Source: CAWBBA01 sp963729795
GTDB lineage: Bacteria; Desulfobacterota; Desulfomonilia; Desulfomonilales; Desulfomonilaceae
Direction of reading: 5' to 3'
DNA: 64,000 nucleotides
Assembly: GCA_963729795.1 (NCBI GenBank)
Contig: CAVSPC010000063.1
Location: forward strand, 14,823-78,822
The translations under genes were made by a program, and so were the position numbers. Below are positions 26,703 to 35,492 of the stretch, piece by piece. A model generated the notes under the pieces. It was given only the letters and a program-made list of their open reading frames with translations, searched no databases and had not been told where the DNA came from. Numbering within the stretch: the stretch's first letter is position 1; the number at the start of each line of letters is the position of its first letter.

Positions 26703-27043
26703 TGACGTGTTTCCGATGAACTAGAGCGTTCAGGATCATCAAAACCAACCTCATTTTAACTCCTATGGGCAAGATGCCTACCGCACGGAAACTCGGCCAG
26801 AGGACGTCGCCAAAAATCTCTTTCAATAGCCTCAGTTTTATTCTAAGATCGGCTCCAATGGCGAAATCTTCGTCCTGCCAATTCCGAGATATAGGCTGAG
26901 GTGAATTCAACCCTATCCTTGCCAGGATATATCTTGCCGCAGTTCAGCGTCACACGCCTATGTAAGGCTTGCTGCGATTGACCTGACGAGACTCCCGTCG
27001 ATGACTTGCATGGATGCATAGGGTTAAAACGATTCGATGGACA

Positions 27044-28384
27044 ATGGAAAAGAAAGAAGCACGAATAAATTGTAGCGGCTGTGGGACATCCTACAAGGTA
27101 AAGATTCCCGTCACGGATAAACCCGTAAGCTTTAAGTGCAAGAAATGCGGGAAAGTTCTTAAGCTCAAGATAAAGTCGGTCCCTGCCAAGTCCGGTGAAC
27201 CGGCTTCGGCTCCACTTGAGCCAATGATGGAACCGCCCCCGAACTTCGAGACCACCCAGCTCCCGGATTCCAATTATTACGATGACAGGAGCAGCGAGCC
27301 TTCCTCCCTGGTTCCTAATCTGGAAACTCATTCTTTCGGCCAGGCGCTTGAACAGCCGCCTCCTGTGCAGGACAAGAGCCGACGGTGGATAGTATTATCG
27401 GGTGACATAGTCAAAGGGCCGTTTGTCGACGACGAAATAGTCGCCATGATACGCGACGGAGACGTAACGGCAGATACTTCGCTCAGGATGGGGGAGCGGC
27501 CATGGATCAAAGCCGCGGAAATCGCCAATTTCCGAGACTTGTTTCCAAAAAGCGAAAAAAGGGCTAACAGAGGGCCTCTCGCTGCCATGACTCTGGCCAA
27601 AGATATAGAGGCAGGTGGGAAGGATCAGCCTGCGGTACCGCCTTTTTACAAGCAACTGCCAGCGATCGTTCAATATCCGATATCAGGGGGAGGTTGGCAA
27701 CCTTTGGCAGTATTCATCGGTATTGCGTTTGTGCTCAGTACGGCTTTATCGTTTGAATTCCTGGTGGGGTTGCCGATAGCCTTGATAGGCTGGATATTGC
27801 TTTACGGGTATCTGAGCGGACTCATGCAGTTCAGCAGCCGCTCCCCGGCCAGCCCGCCGCCTAATTGGGACTTTGCCACTGCTAAAGAGATGGTGACCCA
27901 GGGAGTCAAGACTTTGCTCGTTCTGGTCGTGTGTTCCCTTGTACCCGTAGGGATTCTTATCCTCGGCGTGATAGCATGCTTCCTCAATTCAGAACCGTTG
28001 GTCGGGTACATCCTTATGGCTTTGGCCATTCTCGTTTATGTTGCGTCACTTTTCGTAGTACCTGCCTCGCTTGTAGTTCTGGGCAGCTCACAAAAGATTG
28101 GGACCGCACTCAGCCCTGGCAAGATTATGGCCATAATCAAGGGGGGTGGGCAGTCCTACCGTATGTTGGCCGTCGTCTCTGTCGCCGCGGGGCTGATTTG
28201 CATGCTTGCGGTGGTGGCCGCGGTATTTCTTGCCGACATTCCTGACATAGGTTTCTTTATATCCGGTGTTGCCATGGCGCTGGCCCTTTCTTACGGTCAT
28301 TTTGTGTGGTTTCACGTGCTGGGTAGGTTTACCGGGGAAAATGGGCAACTGACGCGTCAGGTCTTGTCTGCAAAGGCCGTTTGA
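27044..28384 (+). CDS. Zinc-ribbon / GYF-domain / multi-pass membrane protein
   Basis: The product is about 446 residues from the ATG at 27044 (27014 is also possible). An MJ0042-like zinc ribbon (NCSGCGTSYKVKIP and SFKCKKCGKVLKLKI) is followed by a disordered Pro-rich stretch. A GYF_2 domain comes next (RRWIVLSGDIVKGPFVDDEI), then LRMGERPWIKAAEI. The last 230 residues hold about six membrane segments. This modular plan is common in deltaproteobacteria but its function is unknown. The next gene starts one base after the stop, so the two form an operon. Confidence 0.75.
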   Translation: MEKKEARINCSGCGTSYKVKIPVTDKPVSFKCKKCGKVLKLKIKSVPAKSGEPASAPLEPMMEPPPNFETTQLPDSNYYDDRSSEPSSLVPNLETHSFGQALEQPPPVQDKSRRWIVLSGDIVKGPFVDDEIVAMIRDGDVTADTSLRMGERPWIKAAEIANFRDLFPKSEKRANRGPLAAMTLAKDIEAGGKDQPAVPPFYKQLPAIVQYPISGGGWQPLAVFIGIAFVLSTALSFEFLVGLPIALIGWILLYGYLSGLMQFSSRSPASPPPNWDFATAKEMVTQGVKTLLVLVVCSLVPVGILILGVIACFLNSEPLVGYILMALAILVYVASLFVVPASLVVLGSSQKIGTALSPGKIMAIIKGGGQSYRMLAVVSVAAGLICMLAVVAAVFLADIPDIGFFISGVAMALALSYGHFVWFHVLGRFTGENGQLTRQVLSAKAV

Positions 28385-28385
28385 T

Positions 28386-29379
28386 ATGAAGAAATTGATT
28401 CCGGAAATTAATCTGAGTGGTCCCGGCGGAAGCGGCCCGAGAATTGTGATGCTCCCGGCGCTTCTTCTGTTGTTGCTATCGCTTTGGTGCCAGGCTCATG
28501 CCTTTGACGTGTTCGATCTTGTTCCGGGGGTCATCGAGTCCCCTGAATTCAAAGGGAAGGACCCGATACAGAAACTGCGCTTGATAGCGGAACTGCTGCG
28601 AGCAAACAGGGTTAAGCAGGCTGATGTGGCCTACATCGCCCTGGATTGGGCGGACCAATACATAGAGAGAACCGTCCGACCAGCTTGAACGATTGAGAAG
28701 ATGGGCGGAATTGGCAAACGACGAGCAGTTAGGTCACATCAAGATTCCGAGAGATTTCTTGAATCGAGCTTTGGTTGCCGAGTATTTGGTGGGCCAGACA
28801 TCCTACCTCAAGGGTACTCCACGCAAGAAGCTGGAAATATTAGCTAAACTTGCAAAAAAAAATCTCGTGGACTGGTCGGTGGCCCTAGCTTATGCCCGGC
28901 TTTACGCCGGGAGCATAATAACTGGTGCAAAAAGTTACGACTCCAAGTCCCCGCTTGAAGAGTTGAATGCTTTGAAGAAGTTGAAAGACGCCGGATTGGT
29001 GGGATGGCATTACTGGGTGCCGACCGAGGGCATCCTGGCGTCTGAAGCTTTGGCTTTGGACCGGGAGTACCGAAGGGCAGCCCCTTTCGACCAATTGGTT
29101 AAGCTTAGAGAACTTGAGAGAAAAGGCTTGATTACGGTGCAGACCAAGAAAGAACTTGAGAAGCTGCCGGTATGGCGATTGCTGGTGTCCGATTCCTCCT
29201 TTCTCAAGGCGGACCCCGCCGCCAAGAAAGCCAGGCTGCTAAAGCTGAAGAATGAGGGCTTGGTTTCGGCTTCCACAAACTCGGATCTAAATGGATTGTT
29301 TCATCCCATACCTCTGACTTCGCCGCTGGAAGTAAGACCCAACCCGCTCCCGCAAAAAAATTCCCCCCCTGCAAAGTGA
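28386..29379 (+). pseudogene. Exported repeat protein, broken by a one-base frameshift
   Basis: Two frames join into one protein of about 330 residues. The first has a signal peptide (VMLPALLLLLLSLWCQAHAF) and ends at a TGA at 28686. The second frame continues the repeat pattern: reading GAA from 28669 gives EPSDQLERLRRWAELA. The protein has six units of about 40 residues of the form x-P-x-x-K/Q-L-x-x-L-x-x-L-x-x-x-x-L (for example GTPRKKLEILAKLAKKNLVD and KSPLEELNALKKLKDAGLVG). The shift lies in the AGAGAGA run at 28664-28670, consistent with one extra base. It is either decay or a base-call error. The repeat family is not recognised. Confidence 0.7.
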
Positions 29380-29472
29380 CTGTACGATTTTTTGGGGGGG
29401 CCGAGATATGCTATATTTACCATATTGTGATCGAGAAGCGTGTCAGGCCATGTGACCGGAAAGGAACCTACT

Positions 29473-32400
29473 TTGTGTGGAATAGCAGGCTTCGTAAGCA
29501 ACGGCCGATGGCAGGAAGTGCCTGATTTATCCTGGATCGACAGCATCCTCAACCAAATGGAAGCCCTTTGGACCGACCCCGGTCGGCTGGAAGAATTTGA
29601 CAGACCTCTCAAGGAACTTGTGAGCCGATTCGATGATCTGATGTCATTCGGCTGTCACATGGCCCTCATTGAGGGTGAGGCGGCGGCGGTCCTGCCGAAG
29701 ATGGAACGCCTTGCCGATCTCCTCAATCGCGTGCTGGGACGAACGGCGGATTTGACTGCATCGCAAGGCCGGACCGATGCCCTTGAACAACTGGAGGAAG
29801 ATGCGCGGGACTGTCTGTGGCAAATCAAGGAGGAGGTTCTTGGAAACGTGGTTCGGACCGCAAATTTGTTGCCGGGGGGATTGGCAACACCCAATTCCGG
29901 GCGTGCTCGCCATTTGGTGGCGTGGGCGGTCGAGCAAGTGATGGAGAACATTGACCGCCTGGAGGTTCGCGGCCGAGATTCAGCGGGAATAGCAATTCAA
30001 TGTTTGCTGCTCAAGAACGCCGACTTGGATGCTGTTTTGGGGAGAGAGGCTCAAGGCACTGGGCCCTGTGCCGAAACATTAAAGAGTGGAGCCCAAAGAA
30101 TTATAAGCACGACAAAACTGGCCGATGCCCGGATCTCCTATACATTTGTATACAAGATTGCGAATCTCGTGGGCCGCCTTGGTGACAACACGAGCCGACT
30201 CCGAGATGCCATTCGTGGCGACAAGTTGCTGTGGAAAATTGCAGCCTTGACCGAGCAGGTAAACATTATCGCTCACACGCGTTGGGCTTCTAATGGCATC
30301 ATCAGCCTGTCGAATTGCCATCCGGTTGACGGCTGCCTGTGCGATCGAGATCACCTTGCCACCATCGAAGATACGAGGGCGCAATTTGTCCTCAATGGGG
30401 ACGTGGATAACTATCAGACTCTGATGGACGCGGTGGTGAGGGGCGAAGGATACGAGATTGATCCTTTGATAACCACAGACACGAAGATCTTACCGCTGCT
30501 GTATCGTCTTGGCACAGATCCGGCCAAATCGCCCGAAGATCGGTTCGCAGCAGTGCTGAACGCTTGTGAAGGGTCGATGGCTGTTGTCATGCAGCACCCT
30601 CATTATCCGCGAACATTGTTCCTCGGGCAGAAGGGGAGCGGTCAAAGTCTATTTGTGGGGAAACTCAACGACGGGTTCATGTTTGCATCCGAGGTCTATG
30701 GACTGGCGGCTCGTACCCGCCGGTCGTACAGCCTTTCCGGCACCGAGCGCGGCGGAACTCAGGTCGTCCTGACCGTAGGCGCGTCCGATCCTGACCGGAT
30801 GATCGGCCGGTATTTGGAAGACGGCCAGCCATTCGGCATCAAAGGTGAACCCATCTATATTCATTCCCGTGATATTTTTCGCGGCTCTTACAATTATTAT
30901 TTCGAAAAGGAGATACACGAGGCTCCATCCAGCATAAGAAAGACCATCAGGCACAAGTACCGAAAAGTGGCAGGCAGAATAGACTTCTCTAAGGAGGGCA
31001 GCGGAAGCTTCAGTCGCCTTCTGGGCCGACTGCGAGATCCTGAGCTGCCTCCAATAAAGAGGATCATGGTTATCGGCCAGGGGACGGCTTCAGTTGCCGC
31101 CATGGGAGCCGCTCATTTGATCGACCGGGCGCTCGGGGGATCCCGTATTTCGATAGACTGGCGGAAATCCTCTGAAATGTCGGGCTTCCTTTCTGAAAAA
31201 CCTCTCTCAGACATGCTACTGATAGCGATTTCCCAGAGCGGGACCACCACTGACACAAATCGCACGGTGGATGTGGCCGGCTCACAGGGTGCGTGGATTC
31301 ATGCCATCGTGAACCGCCGTAACTCTCCGTTGGTGGCCAAGTCCAATTCGCATTTCTATACAAGCGACGGTCGTGACGTGGAGATGGCCGTAGCATCCAC
31401 CAAGGCGTTCTACTCTCAGATCGCGGCCGCTAAACTCACGGCCCTCTTACTGGCCCAAGAATTTAGCACCTTAGCAGAAGAAGAAATCTACGAGGAGATC
31501 CAGGAATTAGAGAGACTCCCAGGTGAAATTGAATCTGTGTTGATGCAATGCGACTCCATTAAAGAGTCCGCGGAAAAGTACGGCCCGGCCAACCGCAATT
31601 GGGCGGTAGTCGGAAACGGCCCCAACAAAATCGCTGCGGACGAAATCAGGATCAAGCTTAGCGAGCTTTGTTACAAGTCGATTCCTTGCGATTTCACTGA
31701 AGATAAGAAGCACATTGATCTTTCAACCGAGCCTCTGACATTAGTGGTGGCCAATGATCTGCCGGAACAACTCGTTCAAGATACGGTGAAAGAGGTTGCC
31801 ATTTTCAAAGCCCATAACGGCAAGCCACTGGTGTTATGCGCCCGCGGCGAGCAACGCTTCAAGGAGCATGCGGAACGCTTGATCGAACTGCCGACTATTG
31901 GGGCAGGACTAGGTTTCGTCTTGGCCACAGTGGCGGGACATCTGTGGGGATTTTATGCTGCAAAAGCGATAGATGCCACCGCTGAAGACCTTCGAAATGT
32001 CCGATCTGTGTTGGCCAAAGCTCTGGAAGAACCGGACGGTTGGGATCCGGATGCTTTGAGATCGAAGCTGGGGAAGGTGATGAAGCTCATAAGCTCGGGA
32101 GAGATGAATGCTTCGCTCCCGGCATCGACGGTTGCAGCCCTAGCCTTTTACTCTGCAGGACTTGAGTACAGCCCACACGGACGCGAAGTAGCAAAGCTTG
32201 ATATCGAAGAAGGTATTACAATACTCAACAGGGCCATAGAAGACATGACTCGGCCCATTGACACGATCCGACATCAAGCCAAGACCGTGACTGTCGGTAT
32301 TTCTCGACCGCAAGAAGTGTTGCCGCCTGTCTTGCTGAGTGCTCTTGAGCAACTGTCCGTACTTCCCGGCCACATCAGGGAGCAGGATCGGCGACTGTTG

Positions 32401-32898
32401 CGCACTGTATCTCCTCTCATTGTGGCAGCACAGGGCGGCCTGCTTTACAAAATTATCAAAGCGACGCGGGGCGCGCCAGGCAGCGACCGTCTATGGATTC
32501 AAGTGACCGACAGGTTCGGGATGTGCGTAGGCAAGACATCACGATATGACCGACCCAAACCTGCCGGTGGTAGCAAACGCACCACGTTGAGGGTTGAACG
32601 AGCTGTATGGAGTTCCGGTCCGGACGGCAGTGAGAGTTTGTTGCTCCTTCCACTATTTGATGAGGAAGTGGGTGAGGGCAATGGCGTAGTGCTTTTTCAT
32701 CTCATTTTTGCTGAACAAGCTCCCATTCAACAAAAGATGGCAGTTCTCCGTGCCCTGGGAACGCGGTACCATGATGTAATGGAGTGGCTCGAGGAAGTCT
32801 CTAATTCGCGGAGCCTGGAGGAAGTGCTGGCAATTGTCTCCCCACGGGACCTGATTCTCGCTCCTGTAGACAGTTTGGTGCCTAGGGGAAGCAAGTGA
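29473..32898 (+). CDS. Giant GlmS-like protein: class II glutaminase domain plus SIS domains
   Basis: The 1141-residue product is chosen to start at the TTG at 29473. That places Cys second (M-CGIAGFVSN), as required for an N-terminal nucleophile glutaminase, and AAGGA stands seven bases upstream. The glutaminase domain is stretched by an insertion of about 150 residues before RGRDSAGIAIQ; AHTRWASNG and NCHPVDG follow. Two SIS-type sugar-phosphate isomerase domains come next (RIMVIGQGTASVAAMGAAHL, LLIAISQSGTTTDTNRTVD, KHIDLSTEPLTLVV). A C-terminal region of about 250 residues has no recognised fold. It probably transfers ammonia to a sugar phosphate, but is about twice the length of GlmS. Confidence 0.8.
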   Translation: MCGIAGFVSNGRWQEVPDLSWIDSILNQMEALWTDPGRLEEFDRPLKELVSRFDDLMSFGCHMALIEGEAAAVLPKMERLADLLNRVLGRTADLTASQGRTDALEQLEEDARDCLWQIKEEVLGNVVRTANLLPGGLATPNSGRARHLVAWAVEQVMENIDRLEVRGRDSAGIAIQCLLLKNADLDAVLGREAQGTGPCAETLKSGAQRIISTTKLADARISYTFVYKIANLVGRLGDNTSRLRDAIRGDKLLWKIAALTEQVNIIAHTRWASNGIISLSNCHPVDGCLCDRDHLATIEDTRAQFVLNGDVDNYQTLMDAVVRGEGYEIDPLITTDTKILPLLYRLGTDPAKSPEDRFAAVLNACEGSMAVVMQHPHYPRTLFLGQKGSGQSLFVGKLNDGFMFASEVYGLAARTRRSYSLSGTERGGTQVVLTVGASDPDRMIGRYLEDGQPFGIKGEPIYIHSRDIFRGSYNYYFEKEIHEAPSSIRKTIRHKYRKVAGRIDFSKEGSGSFSRLLGRLRDPELPPIKRIMVIGQGTASVAAMGAAHLIDRALGGSRISIDWRKSSEMSGFLSEKPLSDMLLIAISQSGTTTDTNRTVDVAGSQGAWIHAIVNRRNSPLVAKSNSHFYTSDGRDVEMAVASTKAFYSQIAAAKLTALLLAQEFSTLAEEEIYEEIQELERLPGEIESVLMQCDSIKESAEKYGPANRNWAVVGNGPNKIAADEIRIKLSELCYKSIPCDFTEDKKHIDLSTEPLTLVVANDLPEQLVQDTVKEVAIFKAHNGKPLVLCARGEQRFKEHAERLIELPTIGAGLGFVLATVAGHLWGFYAAKAIDATAEDLRNVRSVLAKALEEPDGWDPDALRSKLGKVMKLISSGEMNASLPASTVAALAFYSAGLEYSPHGREVAKLDIEEGITILNRAIEDMTRPIDTIRHQAKTVTVGISRPQEVLPPVLLSALEQLSVLPGHIREQDRRLLRTVSPLIVAAQGGLLYKIIKATRGAPGSDRLWIQVTDRFGMCVGKTSRYDRPKPAGGSKRTTLRVERAVWSSGPDGSESLLLLPLFDEEVGEGNGVVLFHLIFAEQAPIQQKMAVLRALGTRYHDVMEWLEEVSNSRSLEEVLAIVSPRDLILAPVDSLVPRGSK

Positions 32899-33027
32899 TG
32901 CCGGTCGCCTTCAGGCAAGCGGTACCAGTTCGCGATCAAACGCTAAATTCAGCACGGGTCTGACAAAGCCCAGGTCCGTGACACCCCCCCGCAAGTGACG
33001 TTGTGTTTGTGGTAGGACAGTCACGCC

Positions 33028-33170
33028 CGGGCGTGATTGCCTATCGTTATGCCCGCGTACACGGGCACACAGACCGGACGGATCGGAGTCCGGGGTGACG
33101 AATGGCAGCCAAGATGCTTGCCTCACCATATCCTGTCCAGGATTGTCACTTGTTTGACGGTGCGGGGGTA
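33028..33170. repeat. Composite intergenic repeat, copy 1
   Basis: It contains TGCCCGCGTACACGGGCA, GGATCGGAGTCCGGGGTGACG and a terminal part GTCCAGGATTGTCACTTGTTTGACGGTGC. The same order recurs at 46058-46205. The gap 32899-33170 has no gene. Confidence 0.6.
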
Positions 33171-34181
33171 TCAGTTCGCGAGGTAGCCTTCGTGCATTAG
33201 CGACCGCTTCACTTTGCGTCCCAAGCCTTTGGGCACCCTCAGGGGGAACCCCAAGGGACTGCGCTTGTCTGCTTTCGGGAGTACCCCGGTCGACGGATCA
33301 ACGCCGGGATTCAGTTCCCAGATGGCTCGGGCATTGGTATTGCACCAGTTGGCCACCACATAAAGAGGCAAATCCTTGAGTAGTTTCAATCGGCCGAGAA
33401 AGTCATGAGACAGGGGCGGCAATGGGGGAACCGCAACTCCGTAGAAACTCTTGTGAGTGTCGATAATTTTCAGCGCGACCAGTCGAGGGATGATAACTTC
33501 CGAGTAGCTGGGCATGACCATATCCCAGTAGGAAAAGCCTTTAGCCTTGCTCATAATTACATCAATGTTGTCGGCTCCATCCACAAAGGCGCAAATCGTC
33601 AATAGCCAATCGGAACCAGACTTTCTGCGAAGGATTCCCTGAAGAATGGTGCTAGCAATTCTGGTGGAAAGGGTGGGATCTCTGCGATCGTCCCAGTCAT
33701 CAGTCACGATCCACTGGCCCGATGAAGAATCTTTCTTACTTTTGATCGACCCCAACGCCCACCATCCTACTCCTCCGGCGCGGTTTCGGAAATTGGGGAG
33801 CAGGTCGCTGAGCACGGCCGCAAGATAGATCAGGTCACTAGGAACTTTTTGCTCGGTCAGTACCTGCCTAATCATGGGACCGTAAAGTCCCATCCTGTCG
33901 AACCACCCCATCATAATGGCGCGCCGGTCCATCAATAGATAGTTTATCTGATCGACGACGCGCGATGAGACCTCATGGCGGTCGATGGGGATACGTACCC
34001 CTGCAAAGGTGACACCTTGCTTCTGAACGTCAGGGGGTAAGATATAATTTGCCCGAGAATAACCCGGGGCCTCGGCCGCGTAACTCGGTTCGCAAGGGGT
34101 TCCCAGGAACAAGATCCCCGCCAGGAGACCAGCTCCGAGGTTGAAGAACAGATTTGCGGGATTGCCGTACTTCCTGTTCAT
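33171..34181 (-). CDS. Lytic transglycosylase (MltD-like) homologue lacking the catalytic Glu
   Basis: The 336-residue product has a signal peptide (LFFNLGAGLLAGILFLG with a YAA-E cleavage). Its central part follows the SLT/MltD fold: HEVSSRVVDQINYLLMDRR, then KVPSDLIYLAAVLSDLLPNF and GGVGWWALGSI. In active enzymes the second motif reads about VESAFxP; here the Glu is replaced (VLSDLLP), so cleavage of glycan strands is unlikely. TLSTRIASTILQGI corresponds to the usual post-catalytic helix. The C-terminus (LVVAN-like LPLYVVANWCNTNARAIWEL) resembles a LysM-like segment. A structural or binding role in the periplasm is inferred. Confidence 0.72.
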   Translation of the reverse strand: MNRKYGNPANLFFNLGAGLLAGILFLGTPCEPSYAAEAPGYSRANYILPPDVQKQGVTFAGVRIPIDRHEVSSRVVDQINYLLMDRRAIMMGWFDRMGLYGPMIRQVLTEQKVPSDLIYLAAVLSDLLPNFRNRAGGVGWWALGSIKSKKDSSSGQWIVTDDWDDRRDPTLSTRIASTILQGILRRKSGSDWLLTICAFVDGADNIDVIMSKAKGFSYWDMVMPSYSEVIIPRLVALKIIDTHKSFYGVAVPPLPPLSHDFLGRLKLLKDLPLYVVANWCNTNARAIWELNPGVDPSTGVLPKADKRSPLGFPLRVPKGLGRKVKRSLMHEGYLAN

Positions 34182-34271
34182 GTACCGTTCAAATCAAATG
34201 ACGGGAAAAAGATCCTAATCTCGCAACAGATTTCAAACATTGCTCCGCTATATGGCATCGACAATTCCAAT

Positions 34272-34547
34272 TTAAGAATTGGTCCGTTCCTTCAGTTCTT
34301 TACCGGTTTTGAAAAAAGGCAAGTGTTTACTTTTAACGGTGATCTGTTCGCCCGTCTTGGGGTTCCTTCCTGTGTAACCTTCATAATTCTTAACCACGAA
34401 CGAACCGAACCCGCGTACCTCGATCCTGTCGCCTGCTATCAGCGCGGCAGACATGGTGTTGAAAACCATATCCACCACCTCTTCAGCCTTGCGAAGCGGC
34501 AGATCCAACTCTTTAGCCAAGGATTTTACCAGGTCGGATTTGTTCAT
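34272..34547 (-). CDS. HU/IHF-family DNA-binding protein
   Basis: The 91-residue product is a full HU/IHF protein: MNKSDLVKSLAKELDLPL at the start, RIEVRGFGSFVVKNYEGYTG in the body, and the DNA-inserting arm with GRNPKTGEQITVKSKH. The conserved Pro that wedges into DNA is in RNPKTG. It is closer to IHF-beta than HU by the KSKHLPFFKTGKEL end. AGGAG lies six bases before the ATG. It bends and packs DNA as a dimer. Confidence 0.9.
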   Translation of the reverse strand: MNKSDLVKSLAKELDLPLRKAEEVVDMVFNTMSAALIAGDRIEVRGFGSFVVKNYEGYTGRNPKTGEQITVKSKHLPFFKTGKELKERTNS

Positions 34548-34946
34548 TGCAAACTCCTATTATGTCTCGAACTGTTGTTTTCTGCGCGTAAGCTAAGGAA
34601 CGCCCGGCAATTACTGTCTACGAGGCCCGCTATTAGCCTGATGTCAGCGCATTCAAGCCGGAAATAAACTCCGCCCTCGGTTCCATTTATGCATCGCCAG
34701 TCCTGCTGCCTGGTAGCTAAGGCTCGGTACTCTCCCAAAAAAAATCAAAGTGAGACCCCGAAAAAGGTGAGAGCGCGAAAACAAGGGTATATTTTTAGAC
34801 TCCCTGGCAAATTCTTGTCAAGAGATTTTGGGCAAACAGCTATAGAAGGGTCTTTCCGAGTTACGTATAGCGGAAATGAGACCTTTGCAGCGAGGACGTA
34901 GGAGACTCCTGCCCAATGCCCCTTCATTCCCATCCGCTGCCGGTTC
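34548..34946. other. Gap with no supported gene
   Basis: About 400 bases lie between the HU/IHF gene and the exported-protein gene. Frames of 60-70 codons are present on both strands without a ribosome site or recognisable content. No repeat family is recognised. Confidence 0.4.
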
Positions 34947-35492
34947 TCAGCGGAACCTTATGTTAGATGGCTGGTTCGCTTCATAACTGGGTGATGCCGG
35001 CGTAGCCGGGGCTCGATGATTCCTGTACTGGATGTAGGCCTCGTCCAACAGAAGTTCTTTCAGTTCGGCGATTAGCCGTATTCTCTCTCGGGAAATGCTC
35101 GTGAAGTTGGCGATAGAGGAGTTGCCTCGCCTTCTGCCCCCTATCGCGGCGCAGCGCTGAAGGTCCTTGAAACAATACTGTTCTTGGTCCGCCAACTCGC
35201 GGCATCTCTCACCCGCTTCAGCCAGCCTCTCACTGCGCTCCTTGAGAGCAGCCCGAACTATCCGAGCTATGGGCTTCCGGCTTTCACGCTTTCCTATCTC
35301 CTGCGTGATTTGCGGACCGATCGATTCATATTTGACCTTCCGATAACTCTCCATGCCGGCTCGAAGAGATTCATAGGCACTGGACCATTTCGCCTGCTCG
35401 TCGCCACACGGGCCGGGAAGCGTTTCCGACAAGATAGGCGTACCTGTGAGAAAAAAAAGTGCAAGAGCGAGGAGGACAAATACACGAGTCAT
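34947..35492 (-). CDS. Exported helical protein, unknown
   Basis: The 181-residue product has a signal peptide (MTRVFVLLALALFFLTGTPI, cleavage near LSE-T). The mature part is helical and basic, with paired Cys (RCRELADQEQYCFKDLQRCA). No domain is recognised. Its start overlaps the stop of the upstream gene by four bases (ATGA), so it is translated with the phosphodiester-glycosidase-like gene. Confidence 0.6.
   Translation of the reverse strand: MTRVFVLLALALFFLTGTPILSETLPGPCGDEQAKWSSAYESLRAGMESYRKVKYESIGPQITQEIGKRESRKPIARIVRAALKERSERLAEAGERCRELADQEQYCFKDLQRCAAIGGRRRGNSSIANFTSISRERIRLIAELKELLLDEAYIQYRNHRAPATPASPSYEANQPSNIRFR

Noticed and set aside
28686..28688. The TGA in the repeat protein as a second selenocysteine codon
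   Set aside because: The frame after this TGA does not continue the repeat pattern and soon stops; the continuing repeats lie in another frame, so a frameshift explains it.
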